A stretch of 64,000 bases of DNA from Candidatus Gastranaerophilales bacterium (GTDB taxonomy: Bacteria; Cyanobacteriota; Vampirovibrionia; Gastranaerophilales; Gastranaerophilaceae): NCBI GenBank assembly GCA_944325735.1, contig CALVBI010000001.1, positions 372,001 through 436,000 on the forward strand, read 5' to 3'. Within the stretch, counting starts at the first letter, position 1. The number at the start of each line of letters is the position of its first letter. Positions 60,778 to 64,000 of the stretch are shown here, piece after piece. The translations under genes and the position numbers were made by a program. Below the pieces are notes generated by a model that saw only the letters and a list, made by a program, of their open reading frames with translations, was not told the DNA's origin and made no database searches.

Positions 60778-62694
60778 GTTTTCATAGTATTTACCAAAAG
60801 GTTTACCATCTTGAGTTGCATTAGGATTGCAATCTAAATCTTCCATATCAGTAAATCCATCATGATCATTATCTAAGCCATCACTACAGGAATGTAGAGA
60901 GTCTTTCCCTTCTGGTTTAGGATCTGCAAATAACCATTTGTTAGGAATGCTATTATATAGCTGCATAAAGTTCTTTTTATAGACTTCTGCAATTTTTGGA
61001 TTAAAGATTATTAGAGAATTTTCATCATTGAAATTTTGAGCTCTTTTTGTCCAATTCAAACTACCTGTTACTACATAGTTTTCTGTAATTAGACACTTCA
61101 TATGCATTTTGCCTGACCAGTTTTCAACTTTAACAGGTACACCTGCGATGCGTAAAATCTTATGTTTTGAGTATTTACTTAAAGCTGATGATGCATCAAG
61201 AATAACTCTTACATCAACTCCACGTTCTTTTGCGTCAATTAAAGATTGAGTTACTTTATTATCTGTTAAATAAAACATTGGAACGTATACAAATTTTTCA
61301 CTTTTATCAATAATATTGATTACATCGTTCATAAATGTATAATCTTTTGGAGAAAAGTATATAGAAACAACTGTACCATCTTCAAGGGGTATATTTTTCT
61401 TATCTGCAATATATTTCTTGTCTCTGTGGAAACTTCCTGCATACATCTGATTGAATTCTTTCGTATATATTTCATTAACAAGTTTTGATTTAATAACTAT
61501 AAAATCATTTGCATTTACATACTTGCCACCAATACCTGTATTGCTTATATTCACACTCCCGGTTGTTACGATAGAATCATCAAAAATGAAAAATTTATTA
61601 TGCATCAACTGATCCGTAAAATATTCAATCTCCTCATCTTCAAATTCTGTTCTGATTTTTTGATTTTTTATATAGAATTCAATCTGTTGCTTGTTATAAA
61701 ATTTTAAATCGTCATTCACATCATCTGTTTTAAAGCTCGGAACTTTTTCTTGTAATACGGATGTTTTAGAATAATTGTTTTTGCCATATTTATTTACATC
61801 AGTAACCCACTTTATATCAAGACCATTGCTATACCTGTTCACTATATTATCTATAAAAGAATAATTTGAAACACCGTAAACAGCAAAATATATTCTATTG
61901 TGAGCTGCTTCAATTAGTGATAATAATCTTACAAGGGCAGAAGTCGAATTATTGGAGTTTACGATTGTAGGATCTAAAAAATAAATTTCTATACTTTCGC
62001 TAAAAAAATCTGGGTTCTTAATTTTTATCTCTTTTGGATAGCAGCAACTTGCAGGGGCATACTTAACTAATGGCTTGTTAACTAGCTCCTGCTGACTAGA
62101 CATCCAACCATACTTACAATCTAACTTATGGTATTTGCCATTTTTCTTATTCAATACAACAAGATTTAGACTATGAGATTTTTTTGCATTAGCTTTTATT
62201 TTGTCTAGGTTCTGATAAGTTTTTAATTCATCTGCAAGGTTTGATTTTGTATAAATTGTTGCAAGTCCTGCTTTCAAAACTTCTTGTTCATAACTTTTGC
62301 ATTTACCTTGTCTATCACAATCATAGTAGAGCGACATCAGGTGACGGTTGTTTTTGTCAAATTTTTCTTCTGCTGTGTATTCAGCTCTTACAGACTTGTT
62401 CAGCAACTCTTTTTTAGCAAACTCTTTCCCGTAATACCCGAGTCCTAAAGCTTCATCTTGAGTAAGGTTATAAAGCTTCATCTGCCAATTAAGTCCGTCA
62501 TTGAGTTTAGTTTCAAATGTATCAATGCCATTGATGCGAACTTTTTCATCTTGTTCTGCAATGCCGTTATCGTTAAAGTCAATATATACAGTATCGCCAT
62601 CAATAACCTTAATTACCTTATGTTCAATTGATGCAGATACAGGTATAATTGACACTATTGTCAGTATTAACGCAATTGCTAAAATCTTTTTCAT
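60769..62694 (-). CDS. Secreted nuclease - phospholipase D fusion
   Basis: A 641-residue protein with a signal peptide (MKKILAIALILTIVSIIPVSA). Staphylococcal-nuclease domain (about 22-165): VIDGDTVYI, RINGIDTFE and EEKFDKNNRHL. Next, about 180-220, is a Cys-rich segment (KLDCKYG and CCYP) like the metal site of Ada/SNase-linked modules. Two phospholipase D domains follow, with HKD-type motifs QLMHNKFFIFDD and KMHMKCLITEN. The C-terminus has a calcium-type CSDGLDNDHDGFTDMEDLD. TATAAT ends 7 bases before ATG. It may degrade external DNA or lipids; the mix is unusual. Confidence 0.8.
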   Translation of the reverse strand: MKKILAIALILTIVSIIPVSASIEHKVIKVIDGDTVYIDFNDNGIAEQDEKVRINGIDTFETKLNDGLNWQMKLYNLTQDEALGLGYYGKEFAKKELLNKSVRAEYTAEEKFDKNNRHLMSLYYDCDRQGKCKSYEQEVLKAGLATIYTKSNLADELKTYQNLDKIKANAKKSHSLNLVVLNKKNGKYHKLDCKYGWMSSQQELVNKPLVKYAPASCCYPKEIKIKNPDFFSESIEIYFLDPTIVNSNNSTSALVRLLSLIEAAHNRIYFAVYGVSNYSFIDNIVNRYSNGLDIKWVTDVNKYGKNNYSKTSVLQEKVPSFKTDDVNDDLKFYNKQQIEFYIKNQKIRTEFEDEEIEYFTDQLMHNKFFIFDDSIVTTGSVNISNTGIGGKYVNANDFIVIKSKLVNEIYTKEFNQMYAGSFHRDKKYIADKKNIPLEDGTVVSIYFSPKDYTFMNDVINIIDKSEKFVYVPMFYLTDNKVTQSLIDAKERGVDVRVILDASSALSKYSKHKILRIAGVPVKVENWSGKMHMKCLITENYVVTGSLNWTKRAQNFNDENSLIIFNPKIAEVYKKNFMQLYNSIPNKWLFADPKPEGKDSLHSCSDGLDNDHDGFTDMEDLDCNPNATQDGKPFGKYYENLE

Positions 62695-62725
62695 TATGGC
62701 TATTATAGAACAAAAATATTGATAA

Positions 62726-62753
62726 AACAGAGCCTTCTATTTAAGACTCTGTT
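62726..62753 (-). terminator. Minus-strand terminator after the primase gene
   Basis: AACAGAG (62726-62732) and CTCTGTT (62747-62753) form a hairpin; on the minus strand it is followed by TTTATC. It lies about 200 bases downstream of the primase stop. The gap 62754-62951 is AT-rich with nothing else evident. Confidence 0.5.
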
Positions 62754-62951
62754 GTTATTCCTAAAAACTAAAATTTATATTGCTTACAATATCTAAGATT
62801 TTCAGTTCCGTTCACTTCTTGTATATAATACATTAGCAATTTATCAGTATAAATACAAAAACTAGTTAAATGGGAGATTTGTAAAAATAATTAAATATTT
62901 TAAATATTTAAAATATATTTTTATTAAATAGTTTTATTTAATTTTACAAAT

Positions 62952-64000
62952 TTACACTTTCAGCTTATAACCCACTATAACGTTGTAGACATTTCCTTCT
63001 CTTTCTTTAAAAACACCATGATTTCTAATCATTTCTTTAAATTCTTTTAATCTCTCTGCTGGCATACCCTGATTTTGACACCAATGCTTAAAAACCTCAT
63101 ATGCTTCACTCATCTTTGTAAAATTATCGATTGCTGGAATAAAACAATCATGTAAAAACTTTTGAAATTTATTAGAATTATTTTGAAATGTGTTTGTGGC
63201 TTCTAAAACTCTCTTAGGTGGGTTTAATCCTTCTTCCTTATATATTTTAAAACCTTCTAAGAGCCAATTAAAAATACCACTTAAATTTTCAGGCTCTATA
63301 AGTCTTGTTTTCAAGCCTCTATCTCTTTCTTCTTGAGAAAAATACCGATCAAATGGTACTACATAAACTCTTTGACTACTAAATAAGGTTCTATCAGACG
63401 TATAGGGGAGATAATTTGTATGCATGTAAATTTTCCCTGTTTGCTTAAATTGTTTTTCTTCCTGATATAATCGTCTTGCAACGATTGTATCACCCCCTGT
63501 TAAACTTTTTAATAAGGAGGTATCCATATTAAGTCCTGCTGGAAGTTCTGTTGTACTTATGAATCTATATTTGGTCATTCTTGCAATATCTCCACTCGCT
63601 ATACGACTGTTTTTATATGGAGAAAAAGCAAAAGTTTCTGCAGCAGTTTGAATTGAATATCCACTGGAACCACCATGTAAATATGAAATTGTCTCTATTA
63701 ACGTGCTTTTACCATTTCTACCTCTTGGACCATAAAATATGAAAAAACATTCTTCGTAAATATTGCCACTTAGACTTAACCCCAATATTTTTTGAAGGAA
63801 TCGAGCAAGTTCATCATCATCACAAGTAATTGCCTTTATAAAATCCATAAATTCAACTGATTTTGCATTTTTGTTAAAGACAACAGGGCTTATTTTTGTA
63901 ATAAAATCCTGTGGATTATGTTGCTGTAACTGAAAAGTGTTAAGATTTAATGTGCCATTATAGCAGTTATATAAATAGTTATCTTTATCAAAATCGACTT
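62952..64000 (-). CDS. P4-type phage/plasmid primase-helicase, partial
   Basis: The frame stays open to the right edge, so the protein is N-terminally incomplete and longer than the 298 residues from the internal ATG 63848. Reading from 64000 gives DKDNYLYNCYNGTLNL, the upstream family segment, before MDFIKAITCDDDELARFL. Walker A is GPRGRNGKST, followed by TTELPAG and TGGDTIVARRL and the arginine-finger region. These are the D5/P4 C-terminal helicase signatures. Such enzymes replicate phage satellites, plasmids and integrated elements. It supports an element origin of the region. Confidence 0.88.
   Translation of the reverse strand, partial: VDFDKDNYLYNCYNGTLNLNTFQLQQHNPQDFITKISPVVFNKNAKSVEFMDFIKAITCDDDELARFLQKILGLSLSGNIYEECFFIFYGPRGRNGKSTLIETISYLHGGSSGYSIQTAAETFAFSPYKNSRIASGDIARMTKYRFISTTELPAGLNMDTSLLKSLTGGDTIVARRLYQEEKQFKQTGKIYMHTNYLPYTSDRTLFSSQRVYVVPFDRYFSQEERDRGLKTRLIEPENLSGIFNWLLEGFKIYKEEGLNPPKRVLEATNTFQNNSNKFQKFLHDCFIPAIDNFTKMSEAYEVFKHWCQNQGMPAERLKEFKEMIRNHGVFKEREGNVYNVIVGYKLKV

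Noticed and set aside
63846-63848. Start of the primase gene at ATG 63848
   Set aside because: The frame continues upstream to the window edge and the translated segment fits the family, so this ATG is internal.

Overview
The DNA is AT-rich (roughly 30% GC by eye) and densely coded. It comes from a bacterium with an outer membrane: there is a porin-like barrel, several TonB C-terminal-like domain proteins, a lipoprotein and an LprI-like protein. A cyanobacterial-style SLOG/DprA-like protein, several hypothetical proteins whose N-termini carry an Asn/Ile/Phe-rich 'INF' motif, and a Yfr1-like small RNA fit a non-photosynthetic sister lineage of Cyanobacteria (Vampirovibrionia/Melainabacteria, perhaps Gastranaerophilales). 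The lineage call is inference from gene content, not a database result.

Positions 1-45,800 are mostly chromosomal core. In order: a small regulator locus with a perfect operator palindrome (1-608); ispF, HAD, NUDIX, HEAT and SLOG genes (619-4259); a UvrD/PcrA helicase; two TonB-domain proteins; ffh; lineage-type hypotheticals including a deiminase-fold protein (10.8-16.6 kb), interrupted by tRNA-Ser and a REP-associated transposase; NUDIX-dapF-rpsF-ssb-rpsR; membrane proteins, an M48 protease and two YbjQ proteins; a basic amino acid decarboxylase; a porin; hisS; an ADP-ribosyltransferase-like protein; DciA-like, DHH and YihY proteins; an M50 protease; speE; a HIT protein; a beta-lactamase-fold hydrolase; clpB; a two-component locus; a candidate anti-Shine-Dalgarno small RNA; a 63-bp tandem repeat array; prs; and hsp20. 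The decarboxylase and spermidine synthase point to polyamine synthesis; ClpB and two alpha-crystallin-type proteins point to protein quality control.

From tRNA-Ile (45,684) to the right edge the content looks accessory. A kinase with two GHKL ATPase domains, a receiver-domain protein and a 5-methylcytosine methyltransferase form a compact cassette (46,001-50,236), followed by a serine resolvase with a repeat-rich upstream region. A long minus-strand block encodes envelope-type proteins (Tyr-Asp repeat, TPR, TonB-like, PDZ, zinc-ribbon), a short tyrosine recombinase, a MuF-type Cys/His protein and an LprI-like protein. Then come a PAPS-reductase-like protein, a secreted nuclease/phospholipase-D fusion, and a P4-type primase-helicase that runs off the window. 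This suggests an integrated plasmid- or satellite-like element, though I could not find its att repeats.

Several genes (hisS, ffh, a NUDIX gene, a histidine kinase and others) have a sigma70-type -10 box ending only 6-7 bases before the start codon, which predicts leaderless mRNAs as a common feature here. The strongest candidates for something undescribed are the dual-ATPase kinase/receiver/methyltransferase cassette, the two-hairpin small RNA with an exposed CCUCCUCCCC segment, and the transposase gene carrying its own REP palindrome inside its reading frame.
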